From NCBI GenBank assembly GCA_910576385.1, contig CAJTIR010000017.1, positions 19,339-83,338 on the forward strand: 64,000 bases of DNA, written 5' to 3'. The stretch is from Lachnospiraceae bacterium. GTDB taxonomy: Bacteria > Bacillota > Clostridia > Lachnospirales > Lachnospiraceae. Every line of letters starts with the position of its first letter. Positions within the stretch are counted from its first letter, which is position 1. Both the position numbers and the translations under genes were made by a program. Positions 1 to 7,875 of the stretch are shown piece by piece. The notes under the pieces were generated by a model, which searched no databases, had not been told where the DNA came from, and saw nothing but the letters and a program-made list of their open reading frames with translations.

Positions 1-799
1 TACTCTGGTCGCGGCAGAATTGGCCGGAGTAGATGAAATCTATAAAGTAGGCGGAGCGCAGGCAATAGCGGCACTAGCTTTTGGTACAGAGAGTATTCCT
101 AAGGTGGATAAAATTGTTGGACCTGGGAATATCTATGTGGCGCTTGCCAAAAAAGCAGTATTTGGGCATGTGAGTATTGACTCCATTGCAGGACCAAGTG
201 AGATTTTAGTGTTGGCAGATGAGACGGCAAATCCTAGATATGTGGCGGCAGACTTATTGTCTCAGGCAGAACATGATGAATTAGCAAGCGCGATTTTAAT
301 CACGACCAGCGAGGAATTGGCGCGGCAGGTTTCAAAAGAAGTGGAACAGTTTACGGCAGAGCTTTCCAGAAAAGAGATTATTGAGAAATCATTAGAAAAC
401 TATGGTTATATCCTGGTGGCTGAAAGTATGGCGGAGGCGATTGAGTCAGTCAATGAAATTGCTTCAGAACATCTGGAAATTTTGACGGCAAATCCATTTG
501 AAACTATGATGAAGATCAAAAATGCTGGAGCAATCTTTCTGGGTGAATATGCCAGCGAACCACTGGGAGATTATTTTGCAGGACCGAATCATGTACTTCC
601 AACTAACGGTACCGCAAAGTTTTTCTCACCATTAAGTGTTGATGATTTTATCAAAAAATCAAGTATTATTTCATATTCTAGAGAGGCATTGGCGCCAATT
701 TACAAGGATATTGTTCAATTTGCCACTTCTGAGCAATTGACGGCACATGCAAATTCAATTAAAGTCAGATTTGAAGACGAAATGAGAAACGAGGGATAA
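1..799 (+). CDS. hisD: Histidinol dehydrogenase, C-terminal part (5' end outside window)
   Basis: Catalyses the last two steps of histidine synthesis, oxidising L-histidinol to L-histidine with 2 NAD+; cytoplasmic zinc enzyme. The frame is open from base 2 to the TAA at 797-799, so the gene begins upstream. About 265 of the usual 430 residues are visible. Recognisable motifs are [15 protein letters not shown], the GPGN and GPSE loops, LSQAEHD (zinc-binding Gln and His), SEHLEI (catalytic Glu-His pair) and GPNHVLPT. The next gene starts two bases after the stop, so hisD is co-transcribed with hisB and the hisIE fusion. The internal TTG at 20 is not the start. Confidence 0.97.
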   Translation, partial: TLVAAELAGVDEIYKVGGAQAIAALAFGTESIPKVDKIVGPGNIYVALAKKAVFGHVSIDSIAGPSEILVLADETANPRYVAADLLSQAEHDELASAILITTSEELARQVSKEVEQFTAELSRKEIIEKSLENYGYILVAESMAEAIESVNEIASEHLEILTANPFETMMKIKNAGAIFLGEYASEPLGDYFAGPNHVLPTNGTAKFFSPLSVDDFIKKSSIISYSREALAPIYKDIVQFATSEQLTAHANSIKVRFEDEMRNEG

Positions 800-801
800 T
801 A

Positions 802-1395
802 ATGTCAGCAGACAGAATTGCAAGACAGCATCGAAAAACAAAAGAGACAGATATCAGCCTTACCCTAAATCTGGACGGATGTGGAACTACGCAGTTAGAT
901 ACTGGGATTGGCTTTTTTGATCATATGTTAGATGGATTTGCGCGCCACGGCTTTTTTGACCTTAAAGTACAAGTTCAGGGGGATCTGATTGTAGACACGC
1001 ATCATTCGATCGAAGATACTGGAATTGTTCTTGGAAATGCGATTCGTTTTGCTACAAAGGATAAAAAGGGTCTGAAGCGTTATGGAAGCTGTATTTTGCC
1101 TATGGATGAGACGTTAGTTTTGTGTGCAATTGATCTCTGTGGCAGACCATATTTTTCCTTTGAAGGTGAATTTACAGCGGAGAGAATTGGGTATATGGAA
1201 ACAGAGATGGTACGGGAATTTTTTTATGCAATTTCTTACAGCGCAGGGATGAATCTTCATATGAAAATTTTATCGGGAATCAACAACCATCACATGGTGG
1301 AGGGACTTTTTAAAGCCTTTGGGCGCGCGCTGGATGAGGCTACTGGAAAAGATCCGAGAATTAAAGATATTATGTCGACGAAAGGTAGTTTATAG
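802..1395 (+). CDS. hisB: Imidazoleglycerol-phosphate dehydratase
   Basis: Dehydrates imidazole glycerol phosphate to imidazole acetol phosphate in histidine synthesis; cytoplasmic, Mn-dependent. At 197 residues it is the monofunctional form without the phosphatase domain of the enterobacterial fusion. The two repeated half-domains show their metal-binding histidine motifs: FFDHML and DTHHSIED in the first, INNHHMVEG in the second, followed by KAFGRALDEA. The start is two bases after the hisD stop, with GAGGGATAAT as ribosome-binding region, implying translational coupling in the his operon. Confidence 0.97.
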   Translation: MSADRIARQHRKTKETDISLTLNLDGCGTTQLDTGIGFFDHMLDGFARHGFFDLKVQVQGDLIVDTHHSIEDTGIVLGNAIRFATKDKKGLKRYGSCILPMDETLVLCAIDLCGRPYFSFEGEFTAERIGYMETEMVREFFYAISYSAGMNLHMKILSGINNHHMVEGLFKAFGRALDEATGKDPRIKDIMSTKGSL

Positions 1396-1403
1396 GTGAA
1401 GTT

Positions 1404-2684
1404 ATGGAATACAAAAACCTAATTGCCACCATTTATTTAAAAAATGGCATGGCAGTAAAAGGGCCGGAAAATATGGAGTGTGCTGGAGACTGGAAAGAAC
1501 TAGCGAAGGTATACAATGACAGCGGTGTGGATAAGCTTTATGTATTTGACCTAGCTGATACAGAGAAAGAACATGATATCAATTTACACACCCTCAAAGA
1601 ACTGTGCCGTGTGATTGAGATTCCAATTTATGGTTTGGGATATATTCATCAACTGGAAGATATTAAGAAGATTCTTTATTCCGGCTGTAAAGGTGTAATC
1701 TTGGACGGCTCAAAATATGATGTAATTCAGTTGGCAAGAGAAGGTTCCAGACGTTTTGGCAGAGAAAAAATGCTTATTTCTATGGAGAACGTTGATCTGA
1801 TCTTTAAGCATAAAAAGGAAGTAGAAGAGCTGGTTCATAAATTGGTGGTTTTAAATGAGGATATTGTCAGCGCCTTGGAAAATATTATTGATATTCCTTT
1901 TAGCGTGATTGTGCCTGACTATAACACAAAGTGTTGGATTAGGATTTTAAAGAAAGATTCTGTCACTGGCATAGGAGGAGCCTATCTCAGCGATCCGCAG
2001 ACGGACGTCATGAAGTTAAAAGTGCTTCTTGCCACGGAAGGTGTGGAAACTCGTAAATTTAAGTCCGCTATGTTGTGGTCAGACTTTAAATTAAATGCCG
2101 ACGGCATGATACCAGTGATCGTACAGGATTATCAAACCTGTGAAGTATTGATGCTTGCCTATATGAATGAGGAGGCATTCTACACTACACTTGCTCTTGG
2201 TAAAATGACCTACTACAGCCGAAGCCGCAACGAGTTGTGGATTAAAGGAGAAACATCCGGTCATTATCAATATGTAAAATCTCTGACGATTGACTGTGAT
2301 AAAGATACAATCTTAGCCAAAGTATCACAAGTGGGCGCGGCCTGTCATACTGGAAATCCGACTTGTTTTTTCCAGGAATTAGTGAAAAAAGAATATTCCA
2401 GTAAAACCCCTTTCAATGTGTTTGAGAATGTATATAGCACGATTGAAGACCGCAAACAGCATCCTCGCGAGGGATCTTATACCAATGCTCTCATTGATAA
2501 GGGATTGGATCAGATCCTCAAAAAGATTGGAGAGGAAGCCACAGAGATTGTAATTGCTGCTAAAAATTCACAGACAGAGGATATTAAATATGAAATTTCA
2601 GATTTTCTCTATCATTTGATTGTACTGATGGTGGAGACCGGCGTTACCTGGGAGGATATTGTCGAGGAATTGAATCGGAGATAG
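1404..2684 (+). CDS. hisIE: HisIE (phosphoribosyl-AMP cyclohydrolase / phosphoribosyl-ATP pyrophosphatase) with N-terminal HisF-like domain
   Basis: 426 residues in three parts. Residues 1-215 resemble the HisF/HisA TIM barrel: LKNGMAVKG, AGDWKELAKVYNDSGVDKLYVFD and IHQLEDIKKIL align with HisF. The first-strand catalytic Asp is replaced (TIYLKNG where HisF has CLDVKDG) and the phosphate-binding GGG loop reads GLGYIH, so this part is probably not catalytic. Residues 220-325 are HisI, with the Zn and Mg motifs YYSRSR, LWIKGETSGH, DCDKDT and ACHTGNPTCFF. Residues 335-426 are HisE, with DKGLDQILKKIGEEATE. HisI and HisE catalyse the third and second steps. A HisIE fusion without the barrel is about 200-230 residues. 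Last gene of the operon. Confidence 0.9.
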   Translation: MEYKNLIATIYLKNGMAVKGPENMECAGDWKELAKVYNDSGVDKLYVFDLADTEKEHDINLHTLKELCRVIEIPIYGLGYIHQLEDIKKILYSGCKGVILDGSKYDVIQLAREGSRRFGREKMLISMENVDLIFKHKKEVEELVHKLVVLNEDIVSALENIIDIPFSVIVPDYNTKCWIRILKKDSVTGIGGAYLSDPQTDVMKLKVLLATEGVETRKFKSAMLWSDFKLNADGMIPVIVQDYQTCEVLMLAYMNEEAFYTTLALGKMTYYSRSRNELWIKGETSGHYQYVKSLTIDCDKDTILAKVSQVGAACHTGNPTCFFQELVKKEYSSKTPFNVFENVYSTIEDRKQHPREGSYTNALIDKGLDQILKKIGEEATEIVIAAKNSQTEDIKYEISDFLYHLIVLMVETGVTWEDIVEELNRR

Positions 2685-2727
2685 AGGCGTTTGAGCAGCG
2701 TAGCGGCAGAAATGAGAATTGATAAAG

Positions 2728-2757
2728 ATCATATTGGTTTATACATTCCGATATGAT
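2728..2757 (+). terminator. Probable terminator of the his operon
   Basis: Stem ATCATATTGG (2728-2737) pairs with CCGATATGAT (2748-2757) with one mismatch around a 10-base loop, followed by TGGTGTTTTT. It lies 44 bases after the hisIE stop. The uridine tract is short, so this is moderately supported. Confidence 0.5.
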
Positions 2758-2771
2758 TGGTGTTTTTAGTG

Positions 2772-2818
2772 GAGAGTATGAGATTTACATAACGTTTTTA
2801 TGTAAATCTCACGCTCTC
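2772..2818. repeat. Long imperfect hairpin after the his operon
   Basis: GAGAGTATGAGATTTACATA (2772-2791) is almost the reverse complement of TATGTAAATCTCACGCTCTC (about 2799-2818), with a two-base mismatch. No strong T-run follows on the plus strand. It marks the boundary between the his operon and the decayed region, and may be a second terminator or a repeat-element remnant. Confidence 0.55.
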
Positions 2819-2829
2819 ATTTTGCGCTG

Positions 2830-3528
2830 ATGATTGAGCTTGCCAAAGAGTATGTGACTGGAACAAGGGATTTCTGTCCTGGACTATGTTTGAAAACAGT
2901 TGTGCAGGGCTCTTACTCACAGCTTCCTTCGGTTTACGCCAAACAAATAGAATGGGCAAAAAGGGAAGGGTATGAAAACAATAATGTGTTGTATGAGGTA
3001 TATGTAACAAATCTGGCAGAGGTTTCACAGGAAGACGAACTTGTTATGGAAGTTTATTATCCGGTTAGAAAGAGGATTTCAAAAAATTGTATTAAAGTGG
3101 GAAACAATTTGCTATTTGAAAGCAAAGAGGAGCAATTGGCATTTAACCAGTCTACGGATATTAATGGATGGGTAATAGACTCCACGGGAACTCATGCGGC
3201 AGGCTGGGGGCTTACACTTACACCTATGGATATGGCTAAGATTGGCCAATTATATCTGAATGGCGGTATTTGGGAGGAAAAGCAGATTATTTCCTTAAAA
3301 TGGGTAGAGGACAGTACGATAGAACACAGCCGATGGAAAAAAGAAAATCTGTCCTATGGATATCTATGGTGGGTAAATGAGGATGGTTATGCAGCTATGG
3401 GGAATGGCGGCAATGTCATTTATGTGAACACAAAGAAAAAACTGGTGATTTCAATTGCGGCACTTTTTGTACCAAAAGCAGGGGATAGAATGGAACTGAT
3501 TAAGAACTTTATTGAACCTAATTTATGA
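2830..3528 (+). pseudogene. Chimeric remnant: GyrI-like effector-binding fragment joined in frame to the C-terminal half of a class C beta-lactamase-type serine hydrolase
   Basis: The open frame is 232 residues but looks like two broken genes. Residues 1-85 match the end of an AraC/GyrI-type ligand-binding domain (AKREGYENNN, LYEVYVTNLAEV, LVMEVYYPVRK). From about residue 95 it is the distal half of a serine beta-lactamase/esterase (STDINGW, AGWGLTLTPMDMAKIGQLYL, YGYLWWV). The catalytic SxxK and YxN motifs of that family would lie in the missing N-terminal half. No ribosome-binding site precedes the ATG at 2830, which is only 12 bases after a long hairpin. Most likely a deletion fused two neighbouring genes; expression and function are doubtful. 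Confidence 0.7.
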
Positions 3529-3576
3529 GAAATACAAAGTTGGAAACGGGCATTTGAATCCTTATAGAGTTAAAGC

Positions 3577-3626
3577 AAGGTGCTGTCGCACTAACATTAC
3601 AATTCATATTAGTGCGACAGCACCTT
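3577..3626 (+). terminator. Intact GCTGTCGCACTAA hairpin, terminator-like
   Basis: AAGGTGCTGTCGCACTAA (3577-3594) pairs perfectly with its reverse complement at 3609-3626, an 18-bp stem with a 14-base loop, followed by TTGATTTT. The same arm sequence with loop start CATAAATTACAATT recurs at 24060 beside lexA, where the hairpin is interrupted by a large structured element. It is therefore a member of a repeated hairpin family as well as a plausible terminator. Confidence 0.75.
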
Positions 3627-3636
3627 TTGATTTTGG

Positions 3637-3905
3637 CTAAATATTCAGCAGTTCTGCAATATTGGAGAAGTTGATATATAGATCGTCAAATATAGTTACC
3701 TTGATAATGGAATCAAAAGAATACTGAACACTCACAATATTACTTTCAAAGTAGTTTACAGTAATAGTCTTTCTCCTAGGATCTACAATCCAGTATTCGC
3801 GTACGCCATAATTCTTGTAGTAGTAGAATTTACATATATAATCATCGGAAGAATTGTTTCTAGCTGTGGTTGAAATGCCAACGGCATAATATACATTTCC
3901 TTTCT
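3637..3905 (-). pseudogene. Remnant of a Uma2-family (DUF820) putative endonuclease, C-terminal part
   Basis: Read on the minus strand from about 3905 to the stop at 3639-3637, the frame gives ISTTARNNSSDDYICKFYYY, then KNYGVREYWIVDPRRKTITV and a tail ending IAELLNI. That is the Uma2 signature: a Ser-Thr-Arg loop, Y-x-x-K, GVxEYWIVDP and a C-terminal AELL. Upstream the frame hits TAG, and the adjoining frame contains VSLHQTLQNNLE, resembling the helix that normally precedes it, so the gene is truncated and probably frameshifted. Uma2 proteins are PD-(D/E)XK-fold proteins abundant in cyanobacteria and some Clostridia; their role is not well established. A second decayed copy lies at 54219-54426. 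Confidence 0.75.
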
Positions 3906-4132
3906 AAATTATTTTGTAGGGTTTGATGCAGACTAACCTTTGCACTAACAGCAGATGTTTGTTGGATATGGTAAATTCTGACTGGTCAAAAGTGAAGACT
4001 GTAACAACAAAAAAATAGTAAGAAATTCAGACAAAAACAAATGAAAATGTATTAAGATTTTCTATAGCTATTTATCTTGAAAGACTGCATATTATAATAC
4101 AAATCAGCTATAGCATAAAGGTAGAATAATAT

Positions 4133-5083
4133 ATGAAACGATGCATCCCATTGGAACCCGCTGCAGAAGCTGTCTGCAATCAAATCTCTGTTCCCCCGTT
4201 GATTTTTCAGATGCCGCCTGAGCAAGGCCGGAGAGTATTGGAGGAAGCGCAGAATATGCCAGTATATAAATACCCTGCTGACATATCTTCGGTTTGTATC
4301 AACACCGGAATGTGGGGCAGCATACCAGTATATTTTATTGCGCCTAAGGGTGAAATAATTAAAAATATCATATTTTATATTCACGGCGCTGGCTGGGTAT
4401 TCGGCAGCTTTCATACACATGAAAAGTTAGTTAGAGAGCTTTCGGCAAGGACAAATTCTCTAGTCGTGTTCCCTGAATACACACGGTCGCCAGAAGCAAA
4501 ATATCCGACTGCGATAGAACAGTGTTATTTTATCCTTTCCCATATGAAAAAAATCATTGGAGATTGCTTTTCAGTGAACAATTGTACTACACTCTCAGTT
4601 GCTGGCGATAGTGTCGGCGGAAATATGGCAATTGCTGTGGCTCTGATGTCAGCGATGCGAAACGGTCCTTGTATCCATAAGCTGCTGTTATATTATCCTG
4701 TAACGAATGCCTGTTTTGACACACCGAGCTACCGTCAATTTGCAGTGAATTATTATCTATATCGGGAAGGGATGAAATGGTTCTGGCGGCAATATACAAC
4801 TTCTATGGAGGAACGAAATCAGATAACTGCCTCTCCCCTTCGGGCAAGCTTAGATTGTCTGAAGTGTCTTCCTCAGACTATGATTATAAACGGCCAAGCA
4901 GATGTTTTGCGCAGCGAAGGAGAATCTTTTGGCGAAAAGCTCCGATGCGCGGGGGTAGAGGTAACTGCTTTGCGAGTACAGGGTACTATTCATGATTTTG
5001 TGATGTTGAATGCACTGGATCAGACACAGGCTTGTCGTACGGCGATGGATGCATCAACCGCATGGATAAACCGTTTCAATTAA
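4133..5083 (+). CDS. Alpha/beta hydrolase of the hormone-sensitive-lipase (HSL) family, probable carboxylesterase
   Basis: 316 residues with the HSL-family layout. The oxyanion-hole motif HGAG is at 84-87 (HGGG in most members). The nucleophile elbow GDSVGG carries Ser160. A probable catalytic Asp lies in NGQADVLRSEGE near 256 and the His in IHDF near 287. It likely hydrolyses short-chain acyl esters in the cytoplasm; no signal peptide is seen. Start ATG 4133 has AAAGGTAG upstream. It is monocistronic, flanked by a decayed Uma2 gene and a hairpin, so its surroundings suggest a mobile or accessory region. The natural substrate is unknown. Confidence 0.88.
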   Translation: MKRCIPLEPAAEAVCNQISVPPLIFQMPPEQGRRVLEEAQNMPVYKYPADISSVCINTGMWGSIPVYFIAPKGEIIKNIIFYIHGAGWVFGSFHTHEKLVRELSARTNSLVVFPEYTRSPEAKYPTAIEQCYFILSHMKKIIGDCFSVNNCTTLSVAGDSVGGNMAIAVALMSAMRNGPCIHKLLLYYPVTNACFDTPSYRQFAVNYYLYREGMKWFWRQYTTSMEERNQITASPLRASLDCLKCLPQTMIINGQADVLRSEGESFGEKLRCAGVEVTALRVQGTIHDFVMLNALDQTQACRTAMDASTAWINRFN

Positions 5084-5177
5084 AATGTAACGTAGGTATA
5101 TTTTTATCATTCAAAAATTTGAAATAGTGCAAGTCTTGTAAATCAGTGATAATATTGTTGTCATCTCTGACAATTAT

Positions 5178-5212
5178 AATCAAAACCATCAGCTAAGCTG
5201 GTGGTTCTGATT
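5178..5212. repeat. Strong 17-bp hairpin between the esterase and the DUF6323 gene
   Basis: AATCAAAACCATCAGCT (5178-5194) pairs with AGCTGGTGGTTCTGATT (5196-5212) with one mismatch and one G-U, leaving a single-base loop. On the minus strand it overlaps the end of a short frame (KLREKQDKAEYLTKSEPPA). This may be a transposon-end remnant or a terminator. No T-run follows immediately. Confidence 0.55.
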
Positions 5213-5371
5213 TGGTTAAATATTCAGCTTTATCCTGTTTTTCTCTTAATTTCTGTAATTATTATATCATAAAATGTCTGAAAATTCAAGACTAGTACTG
5301 ATCTGCTGTGGGTGCTATACTCAATCAATAGATTATGTATCATTGGCATAAGTTACAAGAGGAGGATATGT

Positions 5372-5920
5372 ATGGGAGAAAAAAATCTGATGACTGTAGC
5401 ATGGATGGAATTGATCTCAAAGCAGACAAAATTTACAGGATTGATGGAGACCAATCAATATTCTAAGGAATATGGGCTTACTTTGAGTGAAGAAGATGCC
5501 AAAGTGCTTCTTGCAGAGACGGGACATACTTTGCAGGAAGAAAGAAGGGTTGAATTTGGCCCTGGCGTCATGCCTCAAATTATCTGTGCATTTTGTGATT
5601 CTACGTATATTTCGCAGGAAGATTATGTGCAGACTTTGGTTCGTCTGCAGGAGATCTTTTTTCTGTATAAAAATGAAATGTTGGATGAAATCACAGATGA
5701 AGAACTGCTGAATTTTATGAAGGAACAGTTTGAAACTATTTGCTGTGGAGATCTGGATTATTTGGAAAATACCTGTCTGATGATTTTTTCCCAGGCAATC
5801 CGTGCAGGTTATCAGGGCTATCAGAGAAGCTGTGGAATGGGAGAGTACAACAAGTTTGATGAAGTGGAACGCTGGGATCATGAACTGTATTTGGAAGCAT
5901 TGAGCGATTTATTGAGCTAA
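5372..5920 (+). CDS. DUF6323-family protein of unknown function
   Basis: 182 residues, soluble, acidic, mostly predicted helical, no signal peptide. Recognised as the DUF6323 type by its pairing with a DUF6179 gene and by the segments YSKEYGLTLSEEDAKVLL and GHTLQEERRVEFG. Start ATG 5372 has a strong AGGAGG eight bases upstream; longer in-frame reading to 5312 has no ribosome-binding site. The next gene begins 11 bases after the stop, so the two are an operon. The function is not known and I do not infer one. Confidence 0.8.
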   Translation: MGEKNLMTVAWMELISKQTKFTGLMETNQYSKEYGLTLSEEDAKVLLAETGHTLQEERRVEFGPGVMPQIICAFCDSTYISQEDYVQTLVRLQEIFFLYKNEMLDEITDEELLNFMKEQFETICCGDLDYLENTCLMIFSQAIRAGYQGYQRSCGMGEYNKFDEVERWDHELYLEALSDLLS

Positions 5921-5931
5921 GGGGGAATGTG

Positions 5932-6798
5932 ATGAGTGCATATGGTATTACATTTGAGATGGAAGAACTAGTGCCGATTGTGGCACAATTAACCGAGCGT
6001 TTTACCGGATATGAGAGCACTTCTGTCACCTATGAGAAAGCAGAACAGCTTATGGGGGCTGTCCTTTATAGTATTCACGAATTTGAACAGACAAAAGGCT
6101 CTGGTCTGGTAGCTGAGGGTTTCACTGCCCAGGAAGCATATACACAGGGATGTGGCTTGCTGAAGGCAAAAATGGAACAGACATTGGAACAATACAATCA
6201 GCAAATCCTCCATTTTGATGCTTTTGAAAATCTTTGTCTGAAGGATTTGATTTATCAAGGGATTCCTGAATTTTTTAAGTGGTACGATCCGATCTATAAT
6301 CCACAAAATACTATACTAACGCTAGATTATCCGCTAATGACTAGTCTTGGAGAAGTTTGCGGGATTGACGCCATTTCCCAATATCTGAATTATATCTGGA
6401 TGGAACAGCAGTTTTTGGGCAAATTGCAGCGCGAATATATTATCGCAGTACTGGAAGCATATCATCCTCAGCATGAGGAACTGATAGAAAATCTATGTAG
6501 TATCGTGTTCACAAATTTGATGGGACATATGTTGTTACAGAAACCTTTACAAGATGGTTACTTTCAGAGTGAAGATTATGAAAGACTGTTGGATCTGTTA
6601 CATGGATATGATAATATTTACCCTTTGTTAAAAAAGATTGCAGAAACATTTTTTGCACAATATTTTAGTGAAAATCAGGAGATATTACAGTATTTTTTGC
6701 CAGAAATTTCTAATTTGGCGGTGCGTCTTCAACATGCAATGGAAAATAATTGTTTGTTCCATATTTTTCCAGGAAGGTTAAATATGGGACCGCAATGA
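5932..6798 (+). CDS. DUF6179-family protein of unknown function
   Basis: 288 residues, helical, no membrane segment or known catalytic motif. Start ATG 5932 with GGGGGAA upstream; a GTG at 5929 is too close to that site. It carries the family-typical N-terminal AYGITFEMEELVPIVAQLTE and a middle segment reading KWYDPIYNPQNTILTLDYPL. It occurs directly downstream of DUF6323 here, and as I recall in many Lachnospiraceae, so the two products probably act together; partner and role are unknown. Confidence 0.8.
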   Translation: MSAYGITFEMEELVPIVAQLTERFTGYESTSVTYEKAEQLMGAVLYSIHEFEQTKGSGLVAEGFTAQEAYTQGCGLLKAKMEQTLEQYNQQILHFDAFENLCLKDLIYQGIPEFFKWYDPIYNPQNTILTLDYPLMTSLGEVCGIDAISQYLNYIWMEQQFLGKLQREYIIAVLEAYHPQHEELIENLCSIVFTNLMGHMLLQKPLQDGYFQSEDYERLLDLLHGYDNIYPLLKKIAETFFAQYFSENQEILQYFLPEISNLAVRLQHAMENNCLFHIFPGRLNMGPQ

Positions 6799-6851
6799 CG
6801 ACAGATGTAAATCGGAGTTGTCTTTCTTTCCTTTCGTGGGATTCCCAATAG

Positions 6852-6880
6852 TTACAAAAAACATGCATTTTTTATATAAT
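6852..6880 (+). promoter_or_regulatory. Sigma-A-type promoter for the gene at 6921
   Basis: TTACAA (6852-6857), a 17-base spacer, then TATAAT (6875-6880), 40 bases before the ATG at 6921. Confidence 0.65.
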
Positions 6881-6920
6881 ATTGTACTAAAATAGAACAA
6901 AGCTATTTTAGGAGTGTCAT

Positions 6921-7238
6921 ATGGTAAAATCATTGGAAGAATCCGCTGCAGAACGCAGAAGTTACATTGAACAGGCCCGTGCTGCCTTTCAAAATCCAGT
7001 ACAGGGGCGTAATCAGGAATATCAAAAAGAGGAGCCGGTTGTCAGTTATTCTACATTTGGAATACGTATTGTGATTGCTGTGCTCTTATTTGCAGCTTTT
7101 ATCTATTGTGACCAGGAAAAAATTACCTTTCAGGGTTTTGGAACACAAGATCTAATCAAGCAGATTAAGTGGAATCCACTTCCCACAGAAGAATTGGAAA
7201 AGCTGCTGAAAGATGTAGAGATCACAAATACACCTTAA
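6921..7238 (+). CDS. Small single-pass membrane protein, unknown function
   Basis: 105 residues. An N-terminal charged, probably coiled segment (SLEESAAERRSYIEQARAAF) is followed by one hydrophobic helix at about 46-62 (IRIVIAVLLFAAFIY) and a polar C-terminal tail ending EELEKLLKDVEITNTP. Start ATG 6921 has AGGAG upstream and a good promoter at 6852. The C-terminal end overlaps the first bases of the truncated GNAT frame. I do not recognise the family; such proteins are common in Lachnospiraceae. Confidence 0.65.
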   Translation: MVKSLEESAAERRSYIEQARAAFQNPVQGRNQEYQKEEPVVSYSTFGIRIVIAVLLFAAFIYCDQEKITFQGFGTQDLIKQIKWNPLPTEELEKLLKDVEITNTP

Positions 7239-7623
7239 TATTTTTGCTGGCAAATCGGCAAATCAGAGAAAAGGATATGGAAAAGCATTGTTGGAAAGAT
7301 CCTTTGAACTGGCCAGAGATCTGGGTTATGATACAATTGTTATTTTTGGACATCCAGGAAATTACGTGAGTCGGGGATTTAAAAGCTGCAAAAAATATAA
7401 TGTATGTTTATCAGATCATATGTTTCCGGCAGCAATGATTGTAAAGGTGCTGCAGGAGGATGCACTGGATGGAAGATTTTGGCGTTATCAGGAGAGTGAA
7501 GCTTTTCAATTTGATATGTCAGGATATGAGGAATTTGATAAAAATTTTGAGCAGTACATGCCAGAAGAAAAGCCCTGCCAGGAAGAATTTTATATCTTAA
7601 GCCATGCCCGTATTTTTGAATAA
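7219..7623 (+). pseudogene. GNAT-family N-acetyltransferase lacking its N-terminal half
   Basis: The frame opens after a TAG at 7216-7218 and encodes the acetyl-CoA-binding motif A, QRKGYGKALLERSFELARDL, followed by YDTIVIFGHPGNYVSRGFKS and a typical GNAT C-terminus to 7623. The strands and helices that should precede motif A are absent, and the frame overlaps the end of the upstream gene. The only usable starts (TTG 7288) fall after motif A. It therefore looks like a 5'-truncated pseudogene. Confidence 0.75.
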
Positions 7624-7632
7624 TTGTTTTAT

Positions 7633-7670
7633 AAAGTGTCCCATCTTCAGAAAAAAGATGGAGACACTTT
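7633..7670 (+). terminator. Rho-independent terminator
   Basis: AAAGTGTCCCATCTT (7633-7647) pairs with AAGATGGAGACACTTT (to 7670) with one mismatch, followed by ATTTTTAG. It lies 10 bases after the GNAT remnant stop. Confidence 0.8.
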
Positions 7671-7811
7671 ATTTTTAGAAAAAACATTATAAAATGGATG
7701 AAGAGATTTGCGATTTAGTTTTCTGATATAATACTCTCATAGCTTGTACAAAAAATGCTGTGCTTCCTTTTCCATACTGCGTATCATTGGCATCAATCAC
7801 TTTCTTACAAG

Positions 7812-7840
7812 TTGATAAATTTTCTTATTCTTATTATAAT
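7812..7840 (+). promoter_or_regulatory. Promoter of the WYL-regulator operon
   Basis: TTGATA (7812-7817), 17-base spacer, TATAAT (7835-7840), 36 bases before the ATG at 7876. Likely drives the four-gene run 7876-10273. Confidence 0.75.
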
Positions 7841-7875
7841 AAAACCATGTGTATCAGGACAACAGGAGGTATTTT

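Noticed and set aside
2798..3028. Minus-strand 76-residue frame
   Set aside because: Antisense to the chimeric remnant, with no ribosome-binding site or family resemblance.
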